Part shown: piece after piece, positions 22,808-31,611 of the stretch
Numbering within the stretch: the stretch's first letter is position 1
Layout of the letters: each line of letters begins with the position of its first letter
From: Alphaproteobacteria bacterium HGW-Alphaproteobacteria-3
GTDB lineage: Bacteria > Pseudomonadota > Alphaproteobacteria > Parvibaculales > Parvibaculaceae
NCBI GenBank assembly: GCA_002842875.1
Contig: PHEF01000001.1
Span: 46,786-110,785, forward strand
DNA: 64,000 nucleotides
Reading direction: 5' to 3'
Made by a program: the position numbers and the translations under genes
The notes under the pieces: generated by a model
Seen by the model: the letters and a program-made list of their open reading frames with translations, nothing else
Told to the model about the DNA's origin: nothing
Databases searched by the model: none

Positions 22808-25096
22808 TCATGACTGCTCGCCCTCCGGATAGACCCACACATGCGGGTTCTCGACTTCGAGCATCGCGCCGGTCTGAGGGGATTTGTAATGGGTGGGCAG
22901 AACAGCGACGGTGGCTGGCAAGACCTCGCCGGTCTCGGGATTCACAGCGTCTCCTTCGACCGGAGCCGCCATGCCCTCGACGCACAGGAAGCCGAAGCGG
23001 GACCTGGACGGCCCAAGCCCATAGGGCGTGCCGTCGCGCACGAACTTCACAAAGCCTTTGGTTGCGAGGACGTTCAGCCGGTCGCGGATCGTGTCTTTGC
23101 CGCCAAGCCCGCCCCGGTTCTCGAAGGCTTCTGCGAACTGATTGATGGTGTAGAGCCGCCCTTCGAGCGCCTCGTCGAGGAGGACGCCGAGGATGACGTC
23201 GTGCTTGCGCACCCGCTCCGCATCCAGCTTGTCGCCCAGCGCTTTGCGCACCAGGCGCTCGCTCGACCGATCGATCGAGACCCAGCGCCCATCGGCCTTG
23301 TCGATGATCATCGGTTCGATGCCGGGGCCGTTGCGCAGCTCGAAATGCAGCATCCGCTCGGGCCGATCTTCGTCGGGCCGGTGCATGATGATGCCGGAGC
23401 TGTAGAAGCTGCGGAGGCTGCCCGCGCCCGAGAGCGCCATGAACGGGTCCTCGACGAGCTGCTTCTTGGTGATCTTGCGGGTGTGGTGGCAGAGGATCAG
23501 GCCGGCATCGGGAGCGACCGCATCGCGCAATGCCTCGACCCGCTCCTGCAGGAAGAAGAGCATCGCGGTGTTGTCGTTCTCGCCGCCGCCTTCTGGGCCA
23601 CCGTCGAAGAGGTTGCGGATCGGATCGATGCAGAGAATGTCGGGCGCGCCGTGTCCGTAGTGGGCACGGACGGCAGCGACGGCGAGTGCGACGCCGCCGG
23701 CGTCAAGCAGCATGCGGACCTTGGGCGTGGCGACGAGATTGTCGCGCGCCACGGCCAGGAGCGCCGGATCGATCCGGATCGCCTGAAGGCGCTCCCGGAG
23801 GTAGTGGTACTGGATCTCGGCCTGCAGATAGAAGATCCGCAGCGGCTGGCTCGGCGCGAAGCCGAGGAAGGGCACGCCCGCCGCCATGTGGACCAGCAGG
23901 CTGATCAGGAAGTCGCTCTTGCCGACCTTGGGTGCGCCGCCCAGCACCAGCATGCCGCCCGGCGTCAGCACGCGCGGTGCAATGATGTCGTCCGGCATCG
24001 GACTGGTATCGTCGAGGAGCGCGCCCAGCGTGAAAGCCGGCAAGGCGGACATGGGGGGAGTGGAGAGCCGTTCGAGCGCCGGGCCGTGGCGTTCCTCATG
24101 CAGCCGCCAGAGGCGCTGGGCTTCCGAGGCGAGCCGTTCAAGCGGCCAGCTCGGACGCAGCTGCGCGGCGTTGTACTGACAGATCGCTTCCCACGCCTCG
24201 TCGCGGCTCATGCGCCCCTCGTGCGCCAGCCGCACGTAGTGGCCGATGGCAGCGCTCGCGCCCTGAAATCGCGTCCAGTCGTCTTCGCCGCCTTCGCGGA
24301 CCGGGGTGGTCAGAATCTCGGTGATCGAGGGCTTGTCGTTCGATGGTCCAGGCTCTGATCCCACGCCAGCAAGCGGCGGCATGGTATCGACCAGCTCGGC
24401 GAAGTCGCGCAGGTGGACCTCGACGCGGGGGCTGTGGCGACGGATGTTGACCAGCCGCTTGAACCCGCCCTTGTGATAGACGGAGCCGGCCAGACGGATC
24501 GGCTGGTGGGCGGAACGGAAATGCGTGTCGCCGCCGACCTTCACCGCGATGTCGCCGCGCAGCCGACAGAGAAGCGCGATGTCCTCACCCTCGGCCGGTT
24601 CGCTCAAGCGCCACCAGACATGCAGCTTGTCGAGACCGTCCGGCGTGCGGCCGCCGCTTTCGACGAGCAGGGTGGGTTCGCCCAGATGCCGGATGAGGTG
24701 GTCGAGCTTGGCGACGATGTCGCCCGCATCGAGATCGACCAGAACCGTCTGCATCTGCAGGACGTCGGCGGCCTTGGCCTTGCCGGTCTCGGCGACGGTT
24801 CCCGGCACCACATAGAAAGCGGCACCCTCGCGCGCCGCCCAGCTGGCGAAAGAAACCGCCTTCTCCAGCAGGCTGTCGTCGATCTCGATCCACGCGTTGT
24901 GGGGACGACCGTCTATGCCCTGGCCCTTGTCCACGAACCCGCGCAGCGGCGCCCAGCCCTCGCAATAGCCGAAGACGACATCGAGAAAGACGGCGATCTG
25001 CTGGGGATCCGGCTCGATGTCGAAGGGATCGGCCTGGGGTGCGGCGTCGTTGAAATCTCGCCACGCGTCGAGGGAGACGATGTTGTTCTCGCTCAT
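22808..25096 (-). CDS. phage primase-helicase (RepB-type primase plus RecA-fold AAA ATPase)
   Basis: 762 residues from MSENNIVSLDAWRDFN. Residues about 80-240 look like a RepB-type primase/polymerase fold (VLVDLDAGD as the metal-binding DxD, LLVESGGRTPDGLDKLHVWW, HQPIRLAGSVYHK). Residues about 380-600 are a RepA/DnaB-like hexameric ATPase: Walker A GGAPKVGKSDF, Walker B DILCIDPIRNLF, and LILCHHTRK. The C-terminus is a winged helix. It is the likely replication initiator-helicase. The ATG overlaps the upstream nuclease by 4 nt. Confidence 0.85.
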   Translation of the reverse strand: MSENNIVSLDAWRDFNDAAPQADPFDIEPDPQQIAVFLDVVFGYCEGWAPLRGFVDKGQGIDGRPHNAWIEIDDSLLEKAVSFASWAAREGAAFYVVPGTVAETGKAKAADVLQMQTVLVDLDAGDIVAKLDHLIRHLGEPTLLVESGGRTPDGLDKLHVWWRLSEPAEGEDIALLCRLRGDIAVKVGGDTHFRSAHQPIRLAGSVYHKGGFKRLVNIRRHSPRVEVHLRDFAELVDTMPPLAGVGSEPGPSNDKPSITEILTTPVREGGEDDWTRFQGASAAIGHYVRLAHEGRMSRDEAWEAICQYNAAQLRPSWPLERLASEAQRLWRLHEERHGPALERLSTPPMSALPAFTLGALLDDTSPMPDDIIAPRVLTPGGMLVLGGAPKVGKSDFLISLLVHMAAGVPFLGFAPSQPLRIFYLQAEIQYHYLRERLQAIRIDPALLAVARDNLVATPKVRMLLDAGGVALAVAAVRAHYGHGAPDILCIDPIRNLFDGGPEGGGENDNTAMLFFLQERVEALRDAVAPDAGLILCHHTRKITKKQLVEDPFMALSGAGSLRSFYSSGIIMHRPDEDRPERMLHFELRNGPGIEPMIIDKADGRWVSIDRSSERLVRKALGDKLDAERVRKHDVILGVLLDEALEGRLYTINQFAEAFENRGGLGGKDTIRDRLNVLATKGFVKFVRDGTPYGLGPSRSRFGFLCVEGMAAPVEGDAVNPETGEVLPATVAVLPTHYKSPQTGAMLEVENPHVWVYPEGEQS

Positions 25097-25860
25097 GCCG
25101 GCAGCCCCCAGCAGCGTTCCGCCCACGGGCACATGCGGCACTCGTGGAAATCGCGGGTGGTGGCGATCCGCGGCAGCAGCTCCCCGGCGTCGGTTGCCTG
25201 CAGGATCCGTACGCCCCGGTCGGACATGCGCTGCGCGAGCCCCGCGTCGAACGCCACCAGTTCATGGTGCAGCTCGGCCGTGTCCTTGTTGATCGCGGTG
25301 AACAGCGCCGGGTTCTCGCAAATGCCCGGGACCTGCGCTTCCATGTAGGCCTGGTAGAGGGCGATCTGCGCCGCGTAGACCGGCTTCGCCAGACGCACGC
25401 CTTTGGCGACGGTCTCGCGCCAGTTCTTCGCGTTCATCGTCTTGCATTCCCAGAGCGCGGGAACGCCGATGCCCAGCGTCACTGGCGCAGCAGCGATGAT
25501 CCCATCCACATGGCCGCGGATGCGGCCGCCGGCGACGGAGAAGCCGAATTGCTCCCCATCCGGACGATCGCCCTTGCGGGTGTAGAGATCGAACCCGGCA
25601 GCCCGGAGCCAGCGGACCGCGAGATCTTCGAGCGCGTGTCCGATTTCGAAGATCCGCAGCGTCTGGCCACCGAAGTCGGCGCCATCGTCCTTCGCAGCTC
25701 CGGTGAACTCGAACTGAAGTGCACGCTCGCAAGGAGCTCCGAGCCGCGAGCCGCCGAGATAGATTCGCAGCGCCATCGCCGCGCGTTCAGCAATGATCGC
25801 CTTGTCGATGACTGCGTTGATGCGGTCGGCGCAGGTAGGACGGCGGTTGTAGTCGAGCAT
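25093..25860 (-). CDS. PD-(D/E)XK exonuclease with Fe-S cluster (Cas4/AddB-like)
   Basis: 255 residues. The nuclease core shows GHVDGI (Asp119) and WECKTMN (Glu138, Lys140). Four cysteines, one N-terminal (Cys44 in GAPCERALQ) and three C-terminal (Cys241, Cys244, Cys250 in ECRMCPWAERCW), have the spacing of the 4Fe-4S clasp of Cas4 and AddB nucleases. It probably resects DNA ends for recombination together with the Sak4-type ATPase encoded upstream. No cas genes are nearby. Confidence 0.87.
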   Translation of the reverse strand: MLDYNRRPTCADRINAVIDKAIIAERAAMALRIYLGGSRLGAPCERALQFEFTGAAKDDGADFGGQTLRIFEIGHALEDLAVRWLRAAGFDLYTRKGDRPDGEQFGFSVAGGRIRGHVDGIIAAAPVTLGIGVPALWECKTMNAKNWRETVAKGVRLAKPVYAAQIALYQAYMEAQVPGICENPALFTAINKDTAELHHELVAFDAGLAQRMSDRGVRILQATDAGELLPRIATTRDFHECRMCPWAERCWGLPA

Positions 25861-26273
25861 CAGAACGGCACCTCCGCCTCAGCGTCTGCCGCCATGGCGT
25901 GCATGGCGTCCTGGAAGCCGCCGACGGCGACCTCTATCAGCGTGAGCACCTGCGCCTCCGAGAGATCGGAGAACCGCGCCTGCCAGCCGATCTCCTCCAT
26001 GATCTCGGCGACCGGCTTCATTGCGGCACGGATCGCGGCCTGCTCCTGTTCGGTGAGATCAACCATGGCCCAGCCCCCACCGCTGCCCGAGCGCGTCCAG
26101 AAGGATTGGCAGGGCATCGAGCAGAACCAGACCGATAGCCGGGGCCGTTTCGAGCGGTGCGGATCGAACCAGCCAAAACCACGGGTGGGTTGCCGACAGA
26201 CAGCACAGAGCGTTCCACGCGGATGCCAGAGCCGCCGCCGGTCCTCGGCCGTGATGCGGGTGAGACAGGCCAT
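25860..26273 (-). CDS. DUF6511 zinc-ribbon phage protein
   Basis: 137 residues. The N-terminal half has a four-Cys pattern (CAVCRQPTRGFGWFD and FCSMPCQSFW) suggesting a zinc ribbon. The C-terminal half is helical (LTEQEQAAIRAAMKPVAEIMEEIGWQARFSDLSEAQVLTLIEVAVGGFQDAMHAM) and ends in an acidic tail (ADAEAEVPF) of a kind that often binds partner proteins. It lies between helicase and nuclease genes and touches the nuclease start. Confidence 0.75.
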   Translation of the reverse strand: MACLTRITAEDRRRLWHPRGTLCAVCRQPTRGFGWFDPHRSKRPRLSVWFCSMPCQSFWTRSGSGGGWAMVDLTEQEQAAIRAAMKPVAEIMEEIGWQARFSDLSEAQVLTLIEVAVGGFQDAMHAMAADAEAEVPF

Positions 26274-26276
26274 GGC

Positions 26277-27980
26277 TCATGCCGCCCTCCCGATGGCTGC
26301 TTCGGGTGCGGCATCGGCCGCCCCGAAGACGAGGGAGCGGATGGCGTCGCGGTTGAAGCGAAAGGCCAGCAGCGCCGATGCCTGGTAGCGGGTGAGCCCG
26401 AAATCCTGCCGGTATTCGGGCGGCAGGAAGGCAAGCTGCCGGTCGGTGGGCGGCTGGTTCAGCCAGCGGCGGGTCTTGTGCGCGCTCTCGTCGCTCTCAT
26501 GCTCGTTGAGCCAGTCGTCCGCCGCCGCCAGACAGATAGTGCGCTCGCCCACAGCCAACAGATGAGGCCGCTGCTTCTGCAGGCCCCCGATGCCGTACCA
26601 GCGGCCGTTCAGGAAAAAGACACCGCCCCAGGCATTGAAGCCGTTGGCGATGAGCGCGGCATCGTCGCCGAAGAGATCGCACCAACGGAAACTCGACCGC
26701 TTCAGCAGTTCGATCTCGGACATCACGAAGTCGCGGAGCGGCGCTGCTTCGCCGCCTTCGGGACGCTCCCAGACATGACCGCACAGCGGGCATTCGGTGG
26801 TGGCGAGCGGCACGATGGCGCCGCAGTCCGGGCAATCCTTGGTCGGCGCCTCGCCGGAGGGCTCGCGTCCGTCCAGGTCGACGTCCTGCTCCAGCGAACC
26901 GTGCAGCAGCGTCGACGTGCCGAAGTCGAGCACGACGCAGTCGGTCTTGACGACGCCGGGATGGTCTTCGGGCGAGACCGTGCGCAGGCCGCGACCGACC
27001 ATCTGGATCATGGTCGACTTGTAGGAGCTCGGCCGCAGCAGCACGACGCAGCTCGTCGGCGGGTGATCCCACCCCTCGGTCAGGACCGCGACATTGACGA
27101 CGACCCGCAGATCACCGGCGGCATAGGCCGCAAGCGTCGCCTTGCGGGCGGTGTCGGGCATGTCGCCATGGATCAGCCCTGCTGAAACGCCCACCTCATT
27201 AAACGCGGCGGTCACGTTGCGTGCGTGGTCGACCGTCGAGCAGAACACCACCGTTTGGCGCTCGCCTGCCTTTTCCCGCCAGTGGCGGATGACGGCGTCC
27301 GTGACCGGCGACCGGTTCATGATCGCGTCGACTTCGGCCATGTCGAAATCGTCGGCCGTGCGGCGCACCTTGGTGAGCTGGTCCTGGACGCCGACATCGA
27401 TCACGAAGGTGCGCGGCGGCACGAGATGGCCGGAGGCGATGAGCTCCCCGATCCGTATCTGATCGGCGACGTTCGAGAACACCGGGCGAAGACCGCGCTT
27501 GTCGCCCCGGTTGGGCGTCGCGGTGACGCCGTAGATCCGGCACATGGGATTACGCCGGAGCGCGGTGTCGATGATGCGCCGATAACTGTCGGCGGCCGCG
27601 TGATGCGCCTCGTCGATCACCAGGAGGTCGAGCGCGGGCAGCTGGTCGAGATTGCCGGAGCGCGCCAGCGTCGGCACCATCGCGAAGGTGACCTGTCCAG
27701 CCCACGACTTCTCCTTCGCATCGACGACCGAGGTCGTGATCCTGGGATTTACCCGCCCGAACTTGCTGCGGTTCTGAGCGGTCAGCTCGTCGCGGTGGGC
27801 GAGCACGCAGGCCTTGGCGCCCGTGCTCTTCGGGGTCTCGCCGACCATGCGACCGACGACGCCCGAGAGCATGATCGTCTTGCCGGCTCCGGTCGGAGCG
27901 ACACCGAGAGTGTTTCCGTGTTCGCCGAGCGCGCGGACGCTACGCTCGACGAACTGCTTCTGGCGGGGGCGCAGCAGCAT
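26277..27980 (-). CDS. SF2 DEAH-box helicase
   Basis: 567 residues from MLLRPRQKQFVERSV. Helicase motifs: Q-like RPRQKQFV, I GVAPTGAGKT, II VIDEAHHA (DEAH), III GVTATPNR, V VVVNVAVLTEGWDHP, VI QMVGRGLR. A zinc finger (DCPDCGAIVPLATTECPLCGHVW) and a DNA-binding C-terminus follow. It resembles SSL2/XPB-like phage helicases used in replication or recombination. The open frame upstream of 27980 overlaps the preceding gene and is discarded. Confidence 0.92.
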   Translation of the reverse strand: MLLRPRQKQFVERSVRALGEHGNTLGVAPTGAGKTIMLSGVVGRMVGETPKSTGAKACVLAHRDELTAQNRSKFGRVNPRITTSVVDAKEKSWAGQVTFAMVPTLARSGNLDQLPALDLLVIDEAHHAAADSYRRIIDTALRRNPMCRIYGVTATPNRGDKRGLRPVFSNVADQIRIGELIASGHLVPPRTFVIDVGVQDQLTKVRRTADDFDMAEVDAIMNRSPVTDAVIRHWREKAGERQTVVFCSTVDHARNVTAAFNEVGVSAGLIHGDMPDTARKATLAAYAAGDLRVVVNVAVLTEGWDHPPTSCVVLLRPSSYKSTMIQMVGRGLRTVSPEDHPGVVKTDCVVLDFGTSTLLHGSLEQDVDLDGREPSGEAPTKDCPDCGAIVPLATTECPLCGHVWERPEGGEAAPLRDFVMSEIELLKRSSFRWCDLFGDDAALIANGFNAWGGVFFLNGRWYGIGGLQKQRPHLLAVGERTICLAAADDWLNEHESDESAHKTRRWLNQPPTDRQLAFLPPEYRQDFGLTRYQASALLAFRFNRDAIRSLVFGAADAAPEAAIGRAA

Positions 27981-27990
27981 GGCGTGCCCC

Positions 27991-28593
27991 TCACTGTGCC
28001 CAGGACGGGCGCACGCCCGCCATCGGTGCTGAAGATTGCGGCATCGAGGACTGGGAAGGCTGGGCCTGCGGCTGCGTCGGCGCCACCGTGCCGACCACGC
28101 CCATGATGGCGGCATACTCCTTGTGGTCCGGCGTCACCGCCGTGCGGATCTCGTTCTTCTCATCGCCATTGGTGTCCGTGCCGATGTCGATTTTTGCGAC
28201 GAACTCAAGCCCGTCGAGATCGGCAAAGCCGCTGATGCGGCGGGCGGCCTGCGCCTGAGCGGAGTTGTCCTTGTCGGAGATGCCGCGAGCGGAGTTCAGC
28301 ATGCCGCGCACGAGGCTGCGGCCCATGTTCGCCCAGTCCGGACCCTTGGGGCTGTAGAGCCCGATCAGCGTGAAGATCTTGCGCCGGGCATAGGGCCCTT
28401 CGAGAACCGTGAACTCGCCCGAGAGGTAGACCGAACCGGTCGTGCCGCGGGTGGCATAGCCCCCGGTCCAGCCCTGCGACGGGTCGTCGAAACCGCCGGG
28501 GCGGATGGTCAGGCGCACCTTGGCCAGTGTGCCTTTCGGGATGATGTTGGCGTTCTGCTTGGCGTCGTTGAAGTCGTTCCAGGATCCAGACAT
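27991..28593 (-). CDS. possible phage ssDNA-binding protein (DUF669-like)
   Basis: 200 residues. The core (IIPKGTLAKVRLTIRPGG, SGEFTVLEGPYARRKIFTLIGLYSPKG, ISGFADLDGLEFVAKIDIGTD) looks like an OB-fold ssDNA-binding protein. The C-terminus is Gln/Pro/Ser-rich, like SSB linkers. It follows the Sak4-type ATPase gene, and Sak4 proteins are often paired with SSBs. The assignment is by pattern and context, not by a firm motif. Confidence 0.55.
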   Translation of the reverse strand: MSGSWNDFNDAKQNANIIPKGTLAKVRLTIRPGGFDDPSQGWTGGYATRGTTGSVYLSGEFTVLEGPYARRKIFTLIGLYSPKGPDWANMGRSLVRGMLNSARGISDKDNSAQAQAARRISGFADLDGLEFVAKIDIGTDTNGDEKNEIRTAVTPDHKEYAAIMGVVGTVAPTQPQAQPSQSSMPQSSAPMAGVRPSWAQ

Positions 28594-28610
28594 GACTGGG
28601 GTCTCCTCGT

Positions 28611-29498
28611 TCAGATGTTTTCGGAAGGGGTGGAAGCGTCGGGGGTCGGAGCGGTCGCGGCAGGGGGCGGGCTGCGATAGGCCAGCCGCTCGGAGGCGGG
28701 CTTCACGGGCCCGCGGATCTTCGCCATCAGGCGGCCGAGATGCGGCTCCTCGATCAGGTCGAGGCGGCCGGAGCGGTCCTTCGCGGGGAAGTTCCACTGA
28801 TTGATCGTCTGGCAGATGAACGCCCGATACGGCGCGCCAGCGTCGTCCTTGATCTCCGCCATCGTCAGGACTTCATCGACGATGCCGGGAAGCTCGAGGC
28901 CGGTCTTCGAACCATCGATCTGCGGCTGGAAGATCCGCCGATTGAAGTCGTCGAGCTTCTCGTCGAGGATCCCGACGAACCAGACGTTCTTCGCCCGCGT
29001 GTGCTGCAGATGCGTCAGCCACGCGATCATCTCGCGGCCATGCAGGCCGTAGGCGCCGCGGATGTCGGGCTTGCCAGTCTTGTCGGAAAACGCCTCCGGC
29101 TGGCCCTTGCTCCACTGGAAACAGAGCCTGCCAGCGACGGTGATCGAGTCGATGAAGATGGTCTGGTAGCGGTCGAGCGCGGCCGGATCGCCGAAGCGCT
29201 CGCACACCGCCGCGTAGTGGGCGTCGCTGTAGACCTGGTCGTCCCGCAGCGCCGGATTGGGTCCGCCGATGAAGACCGCGAAGTCGCGGCATTCGGCCCA
29301 GGTGCGTGGCCGGACGCTGTCGCCGGACCATCCCTCGATGGCGAGATCGCCCGCCTCGAGATCGATGAAGAGCGTGGTGGCGGCGTCGAGCGTCCAGAGC
29401 AGGCTGGTCTTGCCGATCCCGGACTTGCCGAAGATCGTGCCCTTGATGCCGCGTTGCTCGGCGAGACGCTGATCGGCCGAGATGATCGGGAGGGTCAT
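28611..29498 (-). CDS. Sak4-type RecA-fold ATPase
   Basis: 295 residues. Walker A is GTIFGKSGIGKTSLLW. LFIDLEAGDLAIEGW and YQTIFIDSITVAGRLCF (Walker B region) complete the AAA_24 domain. This is the Sak4 branch of phage recombinases, which promote single-strand annealing or exchange. A Pro/Ala/Thr-rich tail follows. Encoded beside a possible SSB, a Cas4-like nuclease and a helicase, so together they would form the phage recombination set. Confidence 0.85.
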   Translation of the reverse strand: MTLPIISADQRLAEQRGIKGTIFGKSGIGKTSLLWTLDAATTLFIDLEAGDLAIEGWSGDSVRPRTWAECRDFAVFIGGPNPALRDDQVYSDAHYAAVCERFGDPAALDRYQTIFIDSITVAGRLCFQWSKGQPEAFSDKTGKPDIRGAYGLHGREMIAWLTHLQHTRAKNVWFVGILDEKLDDFNRRIFQPQIDGSKTGLELPGIVDEVLTMAEIKDDAGAPYRAFICQTINQWNFPAKDRSGRLDLIEEPHLGRLMAKIRGPVKPASERLAYRSPPPAATAPTPDASTPSENI

Positions 29499-29794
29499 CG
29501 CTTGCCTCCCTTCGCCGCGATCACGGCGTCGATCGCGATGTCCACTCCCAACGCGCCGGATTTGCGGGCATCGTCATGAAGGGTGCGCACCGCATCGATC
29601 TCGCGGTAGAGCGCCGATGCCCGCTCGTTCAGCCCGATGAGGGCGAACGCCAGGTCGTCGATCGACGCCGTCCCAACCGGCTTGACGGTCTCGTCGCGAC
29701 GGTCGCCAAGGGCCGGCACCCGGATGGTCTCGGGCAGCTTGTCCAGCCCGTAATGGTGCTCGCGGAGCACCGCGAGTTTCGTCGTGATGCTCAT
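29495..29794 (-). CDS. phage hypothetical
   Basis: 99 residues: MSITTKLAVLREHHYGLDKLPETIRVPALGDRRDETVKPVGTASIDDLAFALIGLNERASALYREIDAVRTLHDDA. Not recognised. Overlaps both neighbours by 4 nt (ATGA type), so it belongs to the recombination operon. Mostly helical C-terminal half. Confidence 0.75.
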   Translation of the reverse strand: MSITTKLAVLREHHYGLDKLPETIRVPALGDRRDETVKPVGTASIDDLAFALIGLNERASALYREIDAVRTLHDDARKSGALGVDIAIDAVIAAKGGKR

Positions 29795-30279
29795 GACGTC
29801 ACCTCGTCGGTCAGGGAAAGGCGGAAGCTGGGCTTGCCGGTGCGGACGGTGCGCGCGTCCTTGAAGGCGGAGCGGATGTGGCTCGGCCAGGCCGCGAACT
29901 TGCGCTCGGGCACCTTGATCGCGACGTCGACGTATTCGGCGGGGTCGTCGCCCTCGGCCCGGATGCGCTCGACGAGAGCGGCGAGCTTGTCCTGGTCCCA
30001 GTCGACGCGCTTCGGCAGGTCGGCGATCACGGTGACCGCGCCGTCGTCGAAGCGGATCGTGCCGGTGTCCTTGCCGGCGGCCTGGCGCGACGCGTGGGCA
30101 CGATCGCCGTACTTGAGCGCGACGGCCCCATCGAGCCAGTCGCAGACGGTCTTGGCGCGGCGCAGGGCGTCGGCGGCCTCGTCCTGCAGGAGGGCGAGCT
30201 GTTCGGCCGGCAGAGCGGAGATGTCGCCGACGGCCATGCGCCGGAGTTCATCGAGGGAGATGCGGTTGGAGATCGTCAT
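29791..30279 (-). CDS. phage hypothetical
   Basis: 162 residues from MTISNRISLDELRRMAVGDISALPAEQLALLQDEAADALRRAKTVCDWLDGAVALKYGDR. It is helical, with a basic middle. The same small protein recurs next to AlpA-like HTH genes in related prophages. No enzymatic motif. The longer open frame upstream overlaps the HTH gene and is not used. It ends in a 4-nt overlap with the 99-residue gene. Confidence 0.75.
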   Translation of the reverse strand: MTISNRISLDELRRMAVGDISALPAEQLALLQDEAADALRRAKTVCDWLDGAVALKYGDRAHASRQAAGKDTGTIRFDDGAVTVIADLPKRVDWDQDKLAALVERIRAEGDDPAEYVDVAIKVPERKFAAWPSHIRSAFKDARTVRTGKPSFRLSLTDEVTS

Positions 30280-30289
30280 CACCGCCCCC

Positions 30290-30499
30290 TCACGCCGCAG
30301 GCTTAGCGGGAGTGTCGGCGGTGCTCGCGCGGATCTGCTCGCGCTCATACTCCTCGACGTCTTCGAGGCGGTACACGACCCGACCGCCGAGTTTGACGAA
30401 GCGCGGGCCTTCGCCCGTCCAGCGCCACCGCTCAAGCGTGCGGTGGCTGATGTTCCAGCGCGCAGCCAGGTCGATCTGGTTGAGGTGTTTCGTAGCCAT
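30290..30499 (-). CDS. AlpA/excisionase-like HTH protein
   Basis: 69 residues. HLNQIDLAARWNISHRTLERWRWTGEGPRFVKLGGRVVYRLEDVEEYERE is the MerR-like winged helix of the HTH_17/AlpA family. Such proteins act as excisionases or early regulators. It is the first gene of the early recombination-replication operon. An AAGGAG lies 7 nt before the ATG, and upstream are short GTAGGAG-type repeats (about 30557-30600). Confidence 0.82.
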   Translation of the reverse strand: MATKHLNQIDLAARWNISHRTLERWRWTGEGPRFVKLGGRVVYRLEDVEEYEREQIRASTADTPAKPAA

Positions 30500-30618
30500 C
30501 TGTGTCTCCTTGGGTTCTTGTCGAAAACCTGCGGAGACGATGGCTGCCGGGCGGGTAGGAGCCGGGGAGGAGCCAGGTAGGGCTCAAGGTAGGAGTCGGA
30601 AAAACCGGCTCAGAAATG

Positions 30619-30642
30619 AAAAAAGCCGCCCCATCGGGCGGC
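30619..30642 (-). terminator. rho-independent terminator after the two-gene unknown operon
   Basis: On the minus strand GCCGCCC - 4-nt loop - GGGCGGC is followed by six T residues (30619-30624). It lies 24 nt after the stop of the 314-residue gene, so the unknown pair at 30.7-32.8 kb is a closed transcription unit, separate from the early phage operon. Confidence 0.85.
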
Positions 30643-30666
30643 CTTGCAGTTGAGAGATTCAGCGCA

Positions 30667-31611
30667 TCAAAGGAACATCCAACAGCGGCCATTCTCCTCT
30701 CTGATGAATTCGCGCCAGTCCGCCCGGCCGGAAAACGCCTTGGCCAGTGTATTGACGCTGGAGCTGTAGCTGGCCTCTTCCAGAACCGTTGCCGTCAGGC
30801 ACTCGGGAACGCCGGACTGGAAGGCTGCATGAAGCTGGCGGATAATGGCGCGCTGCTTCGAACCGGTGAAGGAATAGCGCTTACCGCGCACCGTGATGGC
30901 GGCGCCGTCAGCTGCCATGATGATCGGTTCATTGACGGCATTTCCTCCCGATGCCACGCGCGCGGCAAGCAGATCGGGATCGATTGCCAACCCCTCATGC
31001 CCGGCGACATCCTGTACATGGATGATCTCATGGCCCTGATAGATCTGCGTCGACAGGCGATTGGCAGGGGTGAGGTTCAGCACGATGCGCAGGCCTGGCG
31101 CAGGGCGCAGGCGGACAGCCTCGGCAAAACTCTGCCACACGGCTGGATCGTCAAGCCGCCGACCGATCCACAACGGCACGCGCCGTGCACGCCCCGGCAG
31201 CCGCACGTCGCCAATCTCCCACAAGACCCCCGATACGAGCGCCAGCGGCGAGGATCGGGACGGCAGAGCGAAGTCGCGGCAGCAGAGCGCCATCAACGCA
31301 TCCATATCCACGCGCCACGTCTTCAACTCGTTCGGATCGACATCGAGAAGCCCGGCCTCGGGATGAAAATAGAGGAGCCTCCCGGTTTCCGCATCACACT
31401 CGACCGGCGCCGCGATGTCGCCATCGATCAGTTCCACGTGCACAAAATCGAGCGGCTTACCGGGTCTGAGAAACCCGGCGTCGATCAAGGCGTGTGCCTC
31501 ATCCCCGAGTTCGGTATCAAGGATGCGGGTCGCAGCAACCGGGGACTCCCGCTCCGCAAGATGCAGCAGGAATCGAACGGCACGGCGGGAGAGAGGAAAC
31601 GTGCCTGTCAA
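30667..31611 (-). CDS. unknown protein of the divergent module, C-terminal winged-helix-like
   Basis: 314 residues, not recognised. The N-terminal third (PLSRRAVRFLLHLAERESPVAATRILDTELGDEAHALIDAGFLRP) reads like a small HTH. The middle (VELIDGDIAAPVECDAETGRLLYFHPEAG) is beta-rich. The C-terminus (VRGKRYSFTGSKQRAIIRQLHAAFQSGVPECLTATVLEEASYSSSVNTLAKAFSGRADWREFI) strongly suggests a winged helix. Its ATG overlaps the stop of the 390-residue gene (ATGA), so the two products are coupled and probably interact. A terminator follows. It may sense or bind nucleic acid, which is inference only. Confidence 0.75.
   Translation of the reverse strand: MTGTFPLSRRAVRFLLHLAERESPVAATRILDTELGDEAHALIDAGFLRPGKPLDFVHVELIDGDIAAPVECDAETGRLLYFHPEAGLLDVDPNELKTWRVDMDALMALCCRDFALPSRSSPLALVSGVLWEIGDVRLPGRARRVPLWIGRRLDDPAVWQSFAEAVRLRPAPGLRIVLNLTPANRLSTQIYQGHEIIHVQDVAGHEGLAIDPDLLAARVASGGNAVNEPIIMAADGAAITVRGKRYSFTGSKQRAIIRQLHAAFQSGVPECLTATVLEEASYSSSVNTLAKAFSGRADWREFIREENGRCWMFL

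Noticed and set aside
22528..22842. Minus-strand open frame of 104 codons over the 68-bp repeats
   Set aside because: It only reflects the repeats. The unit length is not a multiple of 3, the copies are not conserved as protein, and there is no ribosome site.
25093..25860. Cas4 of a CRISPR system
   Set aside because: No cas1/cas2 or repeat array nearby. The gene lies in a phage replication operon and is better read as a phage exonuclease.
26277..28115. Longer start of the SF2 helicase (28115)
   Set aside because: The extra 45 codons overlap the preceding gene and are Arg/Ser/Pro-rich nonsense. The protein proper starts at MLLRPRQKQ.
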